A DNA stretch of 64,000 bases, taken from Paenarthrobacter nicotinovorans (GTDB lineage Bacteria > Actinomycetota > Actinomycetes > Actinomycetales > Micrococcaceae). The first letter of the stretch is position 1. The number at the start of each line of letters is the position of its first letter. Made by a program: the position numbers and the translations under genes. This document shows, one piece after another, positions 56,117 through 64,000 of this stretch. The notes below the pieces were generated by a model that was not told the DNA's origin, searched no databases, and saw nothing but the letters and a program-made list of their open reading frames with translations. Where the stretch lies: contig NZ_SZVS01000015.1 in NCBI RefSeq assembly GCF_007670255.1, positions 33,603 to 97,602 on the forward strand, in the 5' to 3' direction.

Positions 56117-58609
56117 TTACGCGGTAGGAGCGATCTCCGGGATCCGCGGCTTGGCGTTGCCTTCGAACGTGAACTTGGCGTCGTCACCTTCACCCTCGAC
56201 GTCCACCACAACGATGTCGCCGGTGTGGATGTCGCCGAACAGGATCTTCTCGGACAACTGGTCCTCGATCTCGCGCTGGATGGTGCGGCGCAGGGGCCGG
56301 GCACCCATTGCGGGGTCGTAACCACGGGTAGCGAGCAGGACCTTGGCGGCCTTGGTGAGCTCGATGCCCATGTCCTTGTCCTTGAGGCGGCGCTCCAGTC
56401 GGGTAACGAACAGGTCCACGATCTCGATGATCTCGTCCTGCGTCAGCTGCGGGAACACCACGACGTCGTCAACACGGTTCAGGAACTCGGGGCGGAAGTG
56501 CTGCTTGAGCTCTTCGGTAACCCGTGCACGCATCCGGTTGTAGCCGGTCTGGGTGTCCGTGCCGGACTGGAAGCCGGTTGCGACGCTCTTGGAGATGTCG
56601 CGGGTACCCAGGTTGGTGGTCATGATGATCACGGTGTTCTTGAAGTCCACAACGCGGCCCTGGGAGTCGGTCAGGCGGCCGTCTTCCAGAATCTGCAGCA
56701 GCGAGTTGAAGAGATCGGCGTGTGCCTTCTCAACTTCGTCGAACAGCACCACGGAGAACGGACGACGACGGACCTTCTCGGTCAGCTGGCCGCCTTCTTC
56801 GTAGCCAACGTAGCCCGGAGGTGCACCGAAGAGACGGGAAACCGTGTGCTTCTCGGAGTACTCGGACATGTCCAGCGTGATGAGGGCGTCCTCTTCACCG
56901 AACAGGAACTCGGCCAGGGCCTTGGCGAGCTCGGTCTTTCCGACGCCGGTGGGGCCGGCGAAGATGAACGAGCCACCAGGACGCTTGGGGTCCTTCAGGC
57001 CTGCACGGGTACGGCGGATAGCCTGCGACAGGGCCTTGATGGCCTCGTCCTGGCCGACGACGCGCTTGTGCAGTTCGTCTTCCATCTTGAGGAGCCGCGA
57101 AGACTCTTCCTCGGTGAGCTTGAAGACCGGGATGCCGGTGGAGTTCGCGAGAACCTCGGCGATCAGGTCTTCGTCAACCTCGGAGATGTCGTCCATGCCG
57201 CCGGACTTCCAGGTGCGCTCCTTCTCCGCGCGTTCGGCAATGAGCTTCTGCTCCTTGTCGCGCAGCGAGGCAGCACCCTCAAAGTCCTGGGCGTCGATGG
57301 CGGATTCCTTCTCCATCTTGACGTCGGCGATGCGCTCGTCCATGGCCTTGAGCTCCGGCGGAGCGGTCATGCGGCGGATGCGCAGGCGTGCGCCGGCTTC
57401 ATCGATGAGGTCGATTGCCTTGTCCGGCAGGAAGCGGTCCGAGATGTAGCGTTCGGCGAGCTGCGCGGCCGAGGCCAGGGCGCCGTCGGTAATCGTCACG
57501 CGGTGGTGTGCCTCGTAACGGTCCCGCAAGCCCTTGAGGATCTCGATCGCGTGCGCAACGGAAGGTTCCTTGACCTGGATCGGCTGGAAGCGGCGCTCAA
57601 GGGCAGCATCCTTCTCGATGTGCTTCCGGTACTCGTCCAGGGTGGTGGCACCAATGGTCTGGAGTTCGCCACGGGCGAGCATCGGCTTCAGGATAGACGC
57701 AGCATCGATTGCACCTTCTGCGGCACCTGCACCGACGAGGGTGTGGATCTCGTCAATGAACAGGATGATGTCGCCGCGGGTGCGGATCTCCTTGAGGACC
57801 TTCTTCAGGCGCTCTTCGAAGTCACCGCGGTAACGGGAGCCGGCAACCAGGGAACCAAGGTCCAGCGTGTAGAGCTGCTTGTCCTTGATGGTCTCCGGGA
57901 CATCGCCGCGGACGATCGCCTGGGCGAGGCCTTCGACGACGGCTGTCTTACCAACGCCGGGCTCACCGATCAGCACGGGGTTGTTCTTGGTACGGCGGGA
58001 GAGGACCTGCATGACGCGTTCCATCTCCTGCTCGCGGCCGATCACAGGATCGAGCTTGTTTTCGCGGGCAGCCTGGGTGAGGTTGCGGCCGAACTGGTCC
58101 AGCACCACCGAACCGGCCGGGGTACCTTCGGGCTGGCCCTGGCCGGAGCCGCTTCCTGCGGTCTCCTTGCCCTGGTAGCCGGAAAGCAGCTGGATAACCT
58201 GCTGGCGGACCCGGTTCAGGTCGGCGCCAAGCTTGACCAGCACCTGGGCGGCCACGCCTTCGCCTTCACGAATGAGGCCGAGCAGGATGTGCTCGGTACC
58301 GATGTAGTTGTGGCCGAGCTGCAGTGCTTCGCGGAGCGAAAGCTCAAGCACCTTCTTGGCGCGCGGCGTGAAGGGGATGTGACCGGACGGGGCTTGCTGG
58401 CCCTGGCCGATGATCTCCTGCACTTGCTCGCGGACGCCATCGAGCGAAATGCTCAGGGACTCGAGCGCCTTGGCTGCAACGCCTTCACCCTCGTGGATCA
58501 GACCCAAGAGGATGTGCTCGGTACCGATGTAATTGTGGTTGAGCATCCTTGCCTCTTCTTGGGCAAGGACGACCACGCGACGGGCACGGTCCGTAAATCT
58601 CTCAAACAT
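56117..58609 (-). CDS. clpC: ClpC ATPase, protease regulatory subunit
   Basis: This 830-residue protein has the paired N-terminal Clp_N repeats (NYIGTEHILLGLIHEGEGVAA twice), nucleotide domain 1 (Walker A GEPGVGKTAVVEG), a UVR-type middle domain (about 415-450, SAIDAQDFEGAASLRDKEQ) and nucleotide domain 2 (Walker A GPTGVGKTELAKA). AGGAG is 9 nt before the ATG. With ClpP1P2 it unfolds and degrades tagged proteins. The 372-bp upstream gap carries its promoter; I did not find a clear ClgR box. Confidence 0.97.
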   Translation of the reverse strand: MFERFTDRARRVVVLAQEEARMLNHNYIGTEHILLGLIHEGEGVAAKALESLSISLDGVREQVQEIIGQGQQAPSGHIPFTPRAKKVLELSLREALQLGHNYIGTEHILLGLIREGEGVAAQVLVKLGADLNRVRQQVIQLLSGYQGKETAGSGSGQGQPEGTPAGSVVLDQFGRNLTQAARENKLDPVIGREQEMERVMQVLSRRTKNNPVLIGEPGVGKTAVVEGLAQAIVRGDVPETIKDKQLYTLDLGSLVAGSRYRGDFEERLKKVLKEIRTRGDIILFIDEIHTLVGAGAAEGAIDAASILKPMLARGELQTIGATTLDEYRKHIEKDAALERRFQPIQVKEPSVAHAIEILKGLRDRYEAHHRVTITDGALASAAQLAERYISDRFLPDKAIDLIDEAGARLRIRRMTAPPELKAMDERIADVKMEKESAIDAQDFEGAASLRDKEQKLIAERAEKERTWKSGGMDDISEVDEDLIAEVLANSTGIPVFKLTEEESSRLLKMEDELHKRVVGQDEAIKALSQAIRRTRAGLKDPKRPGGSFIFAGPTGVGKTELAKALAEFLFGEEDALITLDMSEYSEKHTVSRLFGAPPGYVGYEEGGQLTEKVRRRPFSVVLFDEVEKAHADLFNSLLQILEDGRLTDSQGRVVDFKNTVIIMTTNLGTRDISKSVATGFQSGTDTQTGYNRMRARVTEELKQHFRPEFLNRVDDVVVFPQLTQDEIIEIVDLFVTRLERRLKDKDMGIELTKAAKVLLATRGYDPAMGARPLRRTIQREIEDQLSEKILFGDIHTGDIVVVDVEGEGDDAKFTFEGNAKPRIPEIAPTA

Positions 58610-58757
58610 TTCGCCACACTCCTAGCTACGACGTACTTTGATGCTACGTGCCCGGAGAAGACTTTTGGAGCGTGTTCGCCACAGGGGAAACATGACGCTG
58701 TTGCGGAATAAATCCGTTTGGAACCCTTGACCGGGAACGACGGCGGTGACATCCTCC

Positions 58758-58789
58758 GCAGGCCGGCCCGGTAGCAGGCCGGCCCGGTG
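58758..58789. repeat. Tandem 16-bp repeat in the clpC upstream gap
   Basis: GCAGGCCGGCCCGGTA followed directly by GCAGGCCGGCCCGGTG. It lies in the 58610-58981 gap, which otherwise holds the lsr2 terminator and no gene. Confidence 0.6.
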
Positions 58790-58941
58790 GCCGCGAGGAT
58801 GCCGGGCCGAACTGCCGGAGCGGATGCACCCGGGCTTCAATGGGATCACAATGGAACCCCCGGTACTTTCCACCGGGCGCGGATCACAGAGAATTCCCAG
58901 TCACGGATGCCGCCGGACGAAAAAAGCACGCTTAAACAACG

Positions 58942-58970
58942 AATGCCCCGGCAGCAACTGCCGGGGCATT
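58942..58970 (-). terminator. Terminator of lsr2
   Basis: Perfect 13-bp stem AATGCCCCGGCAG with a 3-nt loop, 12 bp past the lsr2 stop. On the minus strand a weak T stretch follows further down. Confidence 0.8.
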
Positions 58971-58981
58971 GAAGTGATGAA

Positions 58982-59305
58982 TCAGGAATTGGCCTTTTGA
59001 TAAGCTTCCTGAATTTCGGCCTGAATACGTCCGCGGCTGTTGACCGTGTACCCGTTGTCACGGGCCCACTGCCGGATCTGTGCGGAGTCCTGGTTGCGGG
59101 CTGCAGTAGCGCGGCCACGGGTCGCCCGACCGGAGGTCTTCCGGGCTTTGGCTACATACGGCTCCAGGGCTTTCCGAAGGGAAGCCGCGTTGGCTGTGGA
59201 CAGGTCCATCTCGTAGCTCACGCCGTCGAGGCCAAAGCGGACAGTTTCGTCCGCAGACCCTTCATCCAGGTCATCGACGAGGATGATTTTTACTTTCTGT
59301 GCCAT
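58982..59305 (-). CDS. lsr2: Lsr2 nucleoid-associated silencer
   Basis: This 107-residue protein has the N-terminal beta dimerisation part (KVKIILVDDLDEGSADETVRFGLDGVSYEMDLS) and a C-terminal DNA-binding domain with the minor-groove motif SRGRI after IRQWARDNGYTVN. Lsr2 coats AT-rich DNA and silences foreign genes in actinobacteria. A short AT-rich inverted repeat (GATAATCA / TGATTATC) lies at 59333-59370 upstream, a plausible self-binding region. Confidence 0.95.
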   Translation of the reverse strand: MAQKVKIILVDDLDEGSADETVRFGLDGVSYEMDLSTANAASLRKALEPYVAKARKTSGRATRGRATAARNQDSAQIRQWARDNGYTVNSRGRIQAEIQEAYQKANS

Positions 59306-59435
59306 GAGTTGCCTCTCATTCGGAGGGTTTGGATAATCAGAAATTCCCCGGGTTTCTTTCTTGATTATCTGTCACGGCAAGCGCGCGCGTCAAAGCACAA
59401 TTAGATTCCGCTGCTTAGCGGAACCCAATTTTCGG

Positions 59436-59609
59436 CTATTCAGCGGCTGGGCCTTCGGGAGCCGGGCCCTGATTTCTCATATTGGCTTCCTCCTGGGCGC
59501 GGGCTTCCGCCTGGCGCTCGGATTTGTCCGCATTGAAGATGGACTTCATGGCAAACCAGAAAATCAAACCGACCACCACTGATGGCGCCAGGACTGCGAT
59601 GTACTCCAT
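59436..59609 (-). CDS. Small one-helix membrane protein coupled to lysS
   Basis: A 57-residue protein with a single N-terminal membrane helix (about 4-22: AVLAPSVVVGLIFWFAMKSIF), a charged Glu/Ala helix and a Pro/Gly tail. The ATG lies 2 bp after the lysS stop, so it is translated by coupling. No family recognised, although small proteins of this look often follow lysS in Arthrobacter-type genomes, as far as I recall. Confidence 0.65.
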   Translation of the reverse strand: MEYIAVLAPSVVVGLIFWFAMKSIFNADKSERQAEARAQEEANMRNQGPAPEGPAAE

Positions 59610-59611
59610 GA

Positions 59612-61141
59612 TCAGTGCCCTTCAGGCTTCAACAAGGGGAAAAGAATGGTTTCGCGGATACCGGCCCCGGTAAACAACATGACCAAACGGTCGATGCCGA
59701 GTCCGATTCCGCCCATGGGCGGCGCACCGTATTCGAGGGCACGGAGGAAGTCCTCATCGAGCTGCATGGCTTCTTCATCACCGGCAGCGGACCTGCGCGA
59801 TTGTTCCGTGAGGCGTTCACGCTGAATGACAGGGTCAATCAACTCGGAGAATGCCGTGCCGCGCTCCATGCCGCCAATAATGAGGTCCCACGCCTCGATC
59901 AAACGCCCGTCCTCGCGGTGCGGGCGGGCCAATGGCTGGGCCGACGGCGGGTAGTCGTACACAAAAGTCGGGTTGAGCAGCGTGGGCTCGACGATTTCGC
60001 CGAAGAGTTCAACCACAATCTTCTCGGCATCCCATTTCGGGTCCACTTTGACGTCGTGCTTGGCGGCGATCGCCAACAACTCCTCCACAGTGGTGTCCGG
60101 GGTAATTTCCACGCCCACGGCTTCTGAAATACCGGGGTATACCGCAAGCCACGCCCATTCGCCGTCGAGATTAATCTCACCGGCTTCCGTTTGGATGGTA
60201 CGCGTACCCACAACGTCAGCCACATTCAGGATGATTTCCTTCATGCGTTCAGCCATGACGAACTGGTCCGCCCACGCCTCATAGCATTCAAGCGTGGTGA
60301 ATTCGGGGCTGTGGGTGGAGTCCACGCCCTCGTTGCGGAACACCCTGCCCATGTCGTAGACACGGTCAATTCCACCCACGACCGCACGCTTCAGGAAAAG
60401 TTCGGTGGCAATACGAAGGGTCATTTTCTGATCGAAAGCATTCATGTGCGTTTCGAACGGACGGGCCGTTGCACCGCCGTGGACCAGCTGCAGAATGGGC
60501 GTTTCCACCTCGACGTACCCATGGCGGTCAAGGGTGTCGCGGACCGACCGGGTGATGGCCGCTCGCTTGTAAACCATCTCGCGGGCTTCATCGCGGACCA
60601 TGAGGTCCACGTAGCGCTGGCGGACGCGGGTTTCCTCGTTGAGCTCCGCATGCAGCACGGGCAGCGGACGCAGCGCCTTGGACGCCATGGACCAGGAATC
60701 GGCCATCACGGACAGCTCTCCGCGACGGGAGGAAATGACCTCGCCCTTGATGAACACGTGGTCGCCGAGGTCCACCAGGGCCTTCCAGTCGGCCAGCGCT
60801 TCCTCGCCGACATTCGCCAGGCTCAGCATGGCCTGCAGGCGCACACCCTTGCCATCCACGCCGCCCTCCTGAAGGGTAGCGAAGCAGAGCTTGCCGGTGT
60901 TGCGGACAAACACCACGCGTCCGGTGACGCCGACAATGTCGCCCGTCGTCTCGTCAGCTTCGAGGTGTGCGTACTTTTCGCGGATTTCGCCGAGGGAGTG
61001 GGTCCGTTCTACGCCCACGGGATAGGCCTCCGTGCCGCGCTCGATCAGCTTGGCGCGCTTGTCCATGCGGATGCGCATCTGCTCGCTGGCGTCGATGGGT
61101 TCTGCGGAGGTGTTCGGGGCTGGGGTGTTTGCGGAAGTCAC
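59612..61141 (-). CDS. lysS: Lysyl-tRNA synthetase, class II
   Basis: This 509-residue protein has an N-terminal OB-fold anticodon domain (DIVGVTGRVVFVRNTGKLCFATLQEGG), class II motif 2 (VFRNEGVDSTHSPEFT) and motif 3 (GIGLGIDRLVMLFTG). The N-terminal extension of about 25 residues (TSANTPAPNTSAEPID) is low-complexity and usual in actinobacteria. It charges tRNA-Lys. Confidence 0.96.
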   Translation of the reverse strand: MTSANTPAPNTSAEPIDASEQMRIRMDKRAKLIERGTEAYPVGVERTHSLGEIREKYAHLEADETTGDIVGVTGRVVFVRNTGKLCFATLQEGGVDGKGVRLQAMLSLANVGEEALADWKALVDLGDHVFIKGEVISSRRGELSVMADSWSMASKALRPLPVLHAELNEETRVRQRYVDLMVRDEAREMVYKRAAITRSVRDTLDRHGYVEVETPILQLVHGGATARPFETHMNAFDQKMTLRIATELFLKRAVVGGIDRVYDMGRVFRNEGVDSTHSPEFTTLECYEAWADQFVMAERMKEIILNVADVVGTRTIQTEAGEINLDGEWAWLAVYPGISEAVGVEITPDTTVEELLAIAAKHDVKVDPKWDAEKIVVELFGEIVEPTLLNPTFVYDYPPSAQPLARPHREDGRLIEAWDLIIGGMERGTAFSELIDPVIQRERLTEQSRRSAAGDEEAMQLDEDFLRALEYGAPPMGGIGLGIDRLVMLFTGAGIRETILFPLLKPEGH

Positions 61142-61216
61142 AATCCTTAAGTTTACCGTTGATTACCGACCTCCACTTCCGGACTTACCCAAGGGGGAAA
61201 AGCATAGACTCGGACA

Positions 61217-62113
61217 GTGGAGACATGGATGGTTGAAACGCACGACGGCGGCGGGCAGCTTGAGGTGCACAGCTTCAGGCCGGCGGCCGCTGCCTCGATT
61301 CCCGGCGCCCAAGCGCCCGCGGAACCAGCCGGCGTCGTGCTTGTCCATGGCACTTTGGTGACCGATTCCCTGTACTGGTCCTTTGCGCGGACCTTGAGCG
61401 TTCTGCTGGGGCGCCCGGTCCACAGTTACAACAGGAGGGGCCGCGGCAATTCCGCCCCGCAACCTGCGGGCTACTCCGTTGAGACTGAGATTGCGGACCT
61501 CCAGGCAGTCATGGAGAAGAGCGGGTCCACCGACGTCGTGGCGCACAGCTACGGCGGCTTCGTGGCACTGCAGGCAGCCCGGGAGATCAGCATCGACCGC
61601 TTGGTGACCTACGACGCCGCGGTGTCCTTGTCCGGCAACCTGAGCAGCCGTTGGCGGCCCGAGCTTGAGGAAGCAGTTACCGCGGGCCAACTGGACCACG
61701 CGTGGGCGCATCTGGTGCAGGGATTGGGTACTGCCGGGCCCATCTCCTACCTCCCGCTGCGTGCCCTCCGCACCTTGAGCGTGCTGTCGGCCCAAACCAG
61801 GCTGGGACTGGAGATGCGCTCCCTGCTGCCCACCGCCGTCGTGGAAATGCGGGCGGTCCTCGACGCCGACGCGCACCTTCACGACTTCATGAAACTTTCC
61901 ACGCCCACCCTCATGCTCAGTGGTGGATGGAGTCCTTCATACTTCGGCGAGACAGGGCGGGCACTGGCCGGCGCCGTTCCCGCGATCGAGTTCGCAGTGG
62001 TGCCGCGGCAATTCCACGAAGGTCCGCTGCGGCCTGGACGGCGTCTGGCTGCACGGATCGCGCGGTTCCTTTCAGCGAACCGCCTCCCGGAAGAACGGGC
62101 TGACGCCACCTAA
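61217..62113 (+). CDS. Alpha/beta hydrolase, tandem copy 1
   Basis: The GTG at 61217 puts the conserved THDGG at residue 8, as in the two copies that follow; an ATG at 61229 is the other choice. The 298-residue protein has nucleophile Ser in VVAHSYGGFVAL and the His in VVPRQFHEG. The position where the other family members often have the acid reads GGWSPSYF, so the catalytic acid is unclear. It is the most diverged of three in a row. Confidence 0.82.
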   Translation: METWMVETHDGGGQLEVHSFRPAAAASIPGAQAPAEPAGVVLVHGTLVTDSLYWSFARTLSVLLGRPVHSYNRRGRGNSAPQPAGYSVETEIADLQAVMEKSGSTDVVAHSYGGFVALQAAREISIDRLVTYDAAVSLSGNLSSRWRPELEEAVTAGQLDHAWAHLVQGLGTAGPISYLPLRALRTLSVLSAQTRLGLEMRSLLPTAVVEMRAVLDADAHLHDFMKLSTPTLMLSGGWSPSYFGETGRALAGAVPAIEFAVVPRQFHEGPLRPGRRLAARIARFLSANRLPEERADAT

Positions 62114-62122
62114 GATGTTCCG

Positions 62123-62977
62123 GTGAAGGAACGTGGAATCAAGACGCACGACGGCGGCAGCCTCGCCTTGTACAGCTACGGCGCCGAAGACGCGCCCGGG
62201 GAGCGCAGGGTGGTGCTGATCGGCGGCGCGTTTCTCACGGCCCTGATCTACCGACCCTTCTCCGTCGCCCTCGCGAAGGGCCTTGGCGATGGCTGGGCCG
62301 TGGACGTGTACGACCGCCGCGGCCGGGGAAAGTCCACAGACCAGCCGCACAACTACTCCATGGAAACGGAAATCGAGGACGTCCGTACGATCATGGACGC
62401 TACCGGCGCCCGCAATATCCTTGGCCATAGCCTCGGCGGTTCCGTTGCCTTGAACGCCGCGCAGGCGTTCGCCGGAACCCGGCACGAACCCGGCAAGCTT
62501 GCTGTCTACGATGCCGCGGTAAATATCGACGGGAGCATGGACACCGGCTGGGTTGATGGTTTCGCAGAGGCGGTAAACCAAGGCGACATCAACCGGGCCA
62601 TGGCAAAGATGCGGCGCGGCATGGAGCCTGGGACTGCGCTGGCACGCGTACCGGAGCCCATCCTGGCTGGTCTTATGGCCGTGGTTTCCCGCACCAAGGT
62701 GAACAAGTTGTTCCGGCAGCTGCTGCCATCCGGAGTGGGCGAGCTGAAGGCCGCGTTCGAGGATGCAGACACGCCGCAGGACTTCTCCGTGCTGCCCTCG
62801 AACACCCATTTCATGGTGGGCAAGAAGAGCCCGCAGTTCTACAAGGTCACCGCGGCCCGGCTGAACAGGGCCGTTCCCGGGAGCACCCTGGAAGTCTCCC
62901 CCAAAGGTTTCCATGGTTCGGTTCCCGCGGCAGTCAATGAGCTTGTGACGGACATTTCGAACTACTTCACACGCTGA
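62123..62977 (+). CDS. Alpha/beta hydrolase, tandem copy 2
   Basis: The GTG at 62123 starts 10 bp after copy 1 and gives 284 residues. Nucleophile Ser is in ILGHSLGGSVALNAA, the His in VSPKGFHGS. The segment GKKSPQFY again lacks an obvious acid. YDRRGRGKSTDQPHNYSMETEIEDVRTIMDATG, conserved with the other copies, precedes the nucleophile strand. Substrate unknown. Confidence 0.86.
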   Translation: MKERGIKTHDGGSLALYSYGAEDAPGERRVVLIGGAFLTALIYRPFSVALAKGLGDGWAVDVYDRRGRGKSTDQPHNYSMETEIEDVRTIMDATGARNILGHSLGGSVALNAAQAFAGTRHEPGKLAVYDAAVNIDGSMDTGWVDGFAEAVNQGDINRAMAKMRRGMEPGTALARVPEPILAGLMAVVSRTKVNKLFRQLLPSGVGELKAAFEDADTPQDFSVLPSNTHFMVGKKSPQFYKVTAARLNRAVPGSTLEVSPKGFHGSVPAAVNELVTDISNYFTR

Positions 62978-63047
62978 CTTCTTATCTTTATTCACATACG
63001 GGACCGGTATGCGGCGTGCTGTCAGGTGGCTCGGCTAGGCTCGTGAC

Positions 63048-63881
63048 ATGACGCGCGACATCATCATGACCCACGACGGCGGACACCTCGAAGTATTCAC
63101 TACCGGCGGTGAGCAGGCATCGCCGGGCTCTGGTGTCGTGGTGGTTCCCGCCTCGATGGTGACGGCCTCGGACTACACGCGGTTTGCCCAGAAACTCAGT
63201 GACGCCCTCGGCCGGCCAGTCCACACGTTCAACAGGCGTGGGCGCGGCGATTCATCCCCGCAGGCCGAGGACTACACCCTGGAAGCCGACATCCGCGATC
63301 TCCAGACCGTCATGGAGCACACGTCCAGTACGGATGTGTTCGGCCACAGTTTCGGCGGCGCCGTGGCATTGCACGCAGCGCGCACGCTGCCCGTGGAACG
63401 CTTGGCCGTCTACGATCCCGCGGTATCGGTCAACCACAGCGTCAAGGCTGAGTGGACGGACGACTATGAACGCGCGACGGCGGCAGGAGACTATGATCGC
63501 GCCCTCGCCGTTCTCATCAAGGGAGTCGAGACGGGCGGCGCCTTCGCGAGGATGCCGCTGTCCATGCTGACCCTGGCCAACAAGCTTGCAGCAGGAACTC
63601 CCCTGGGCAAGCAGCTGCGCGAGCTCATGACTTGTGGTGTCCGCGAAATCAAGGCGGTCATTGCCGCCGATATGCCTGCCGAGCCGTTCCTGGCCCTCCC
63701 CCTTGAAACGTTGATCGTGGTGGGGGAGAAGAGCCCCGCGTACTTCGGCGTGGCCTGCGGGCAGATCCACGACGTCCTCTCCGGATCCAGCTACACCATC
63801 CTGCCTGGCTTCGGCCATGACGGCCCGAATAAGGCTCCGGACAAGCTGATCTCGGAATTGTCGGAGTTCTTCTCGGGTTAG
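63048..63881 (+). CDS. Alpha/beta hydrolase, tandem copy 3
   Basis: This 277-residue protein has nucleophile Ser in VFGHSFGGAVAL, the His in LPGFGHDGP, and GEKSPAYF where the others lack Glu. The N-terminus reads MTRDIIMTHDGGHLEVF, aligned with the other copies. It is 70 bp downstream of copy 2, so it may have its own promoter. Confidence 0.86.
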   Translation: MTRDIIMTHDGGHLEVFTTGGEQASPGSGVVVVPASMVTASDYTRFAQKLSDALGRPVHTFNRRGRGDSSPQAEDYTLEADIRDLQTVMEHTSSTDVFGHSFGGAVALHAARTLPVERLAVYDPAVSVNHSVKAEWTDDYERATAAGDYDRALAVLIKGVETGGAFARMPLSMLTLANKLAAGTPLGKQLRELMTCGVREIKAVIAADMPAEPFLALPLETLIVVGEKSPAYFGVACGQIHDVLSGSSYTILPGFGHDGPNKAPDKLISELSEFFSG

Positions 63882-63899
63882 TGGGGTTTTAACGGCTGA

Positions 63900-63921
63900 A
63901 GGCCTCCCTTGGGGGAGGCCT
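63900..63921 (+). terminator. Hairpin after the hydrolase cluster
   Basis: Arms AGGCCTCCC and GGGAGGCCT around TTGG, 19 bp past the last hydrolase stop. Confidence 0.55.
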
Positions 63922-63948
63922 GCAGCGGTGTTGTGTTGGTTAATGTGG

Positions 63949-63983
63949 GAGACCCCCCAACCCGGTGTGGGTTGGGGGGTCTC
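63949..63983. repeat. Strong 15-bp hairpin near the right edge
   Basis: Arms GAGACCCCCCAACCC and GGGTTGGGGGGTCTC around GGTGT. No T-run follows. It could be a terminator of a gene to the right or a palindromic repeat; the window ends 17 bp later. Confidence 0.6.
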
Positions 63984-64000
63984 GACCTAATGGTTGTCCG

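Noticed and set aside
56003..58711. Plus-strand open frame of 902 codons
   Set aside because: It runs antisense to clpC along its full length and its sequence is the mirror bias of GC-rich codons; no domain is visible.
58610..58720. ClgR box before clpC
   Set aside because: A CGC-N4-GCG stretch exists, but the spacing does not match the known site.
63949..63983. Start of an rRNA or tRNA gene at the right edge
   Set aside because: The hairpin does not resemble 5S rRNA or a tRNA, and only 17 bases follow.

Overview
The window looks like a chromosomal segment of a high-GC actinomycete of the Arthrobacter/Paenarthrobacter type. The support is a set of actinobacterial housekeeping genes (lsr2, clpC, a radA and disA neighbourhood, class II lysS, a short Rv2747-like N-acetylglutamate synthase), frequent GTG and TTG starts, and GC-rich coding sequence throughout. 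I saw no rRNA, tRNA, CRISPR array or insertion sequence.

Layout. 1-9.7 kb is core: the 5' end of pstS behind a Pho box, a FUSC-family protein, a PAP2 phosphatase, radA, a Pr6Pr membrane protein, disA, a secreted hypothetical protein, mutY, a lipoprotein and dctA. 9.7-42.4 kb is a catabolic island. It holds two near-identical APC permeases, a sugar-type ABC importer, a fused FAD/Fe-S 2-hydroxyacid oxidase, three Gfo/Idh/MocA dehydrogenases, two D-2-hydroxyacid dehydrogenases, an IlvD/Edd dehydratase, two SDRs (one broken), an aldehyde dehydrogenase, an IolD-like ThDP hydrolase, a HyuA/HyuB (hydantoinase/oxoprolinase-type) pair, an FAH-family enzyme, a class III aminotransferase and an AcoR-like activator. 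42.4-47.2 kb carries an AraC regulator, two VOC proteins, stress-type small proteins and the PTS-dependent dihydroxyacetone kinase dhaKLM. 47.2-48.9 kb is an AbiE toxin-antitoxin module bracketed by a 31-bp direct repeat. 48.9-56 kb is mixed accessory: FAD oxidase, ArgA, an autoregulated-looking Fic protein, an S9 peptidase and a glycosyltransferase. 56-64 kb is core again: clpC, lsr2, lysS, then three tandem alpha/beta hydrolases.

How the island may work. A 17-bp dyad of form TGTNYCA-N3-TGRGACA recurs upstream of at least six transcription units between 11 and 39 kb, usually 70-120 bp before the start codon. I infer that it is the binding site of the Fis-type activator encoded at 39.1-40.9 kb, which would make the island one regulon. 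A second signal, CTAAC-N4-GTTAG, occurs once next to the TetR gene at the left edge and twice before a paralogous TetR gene at the right edge. The enzyme set suggests import of a polyol, cyclitol or sugar-acid-like and partly nitrogenous compound, oxidation by NAD(P) dehydrogenases, dehydration, ring or C-C hydrolysis and amide or lactam opening. The substrate cannot be read from sequence. The usual inositol partners IolB, IolC, IolE and IolJ are absent from this window.
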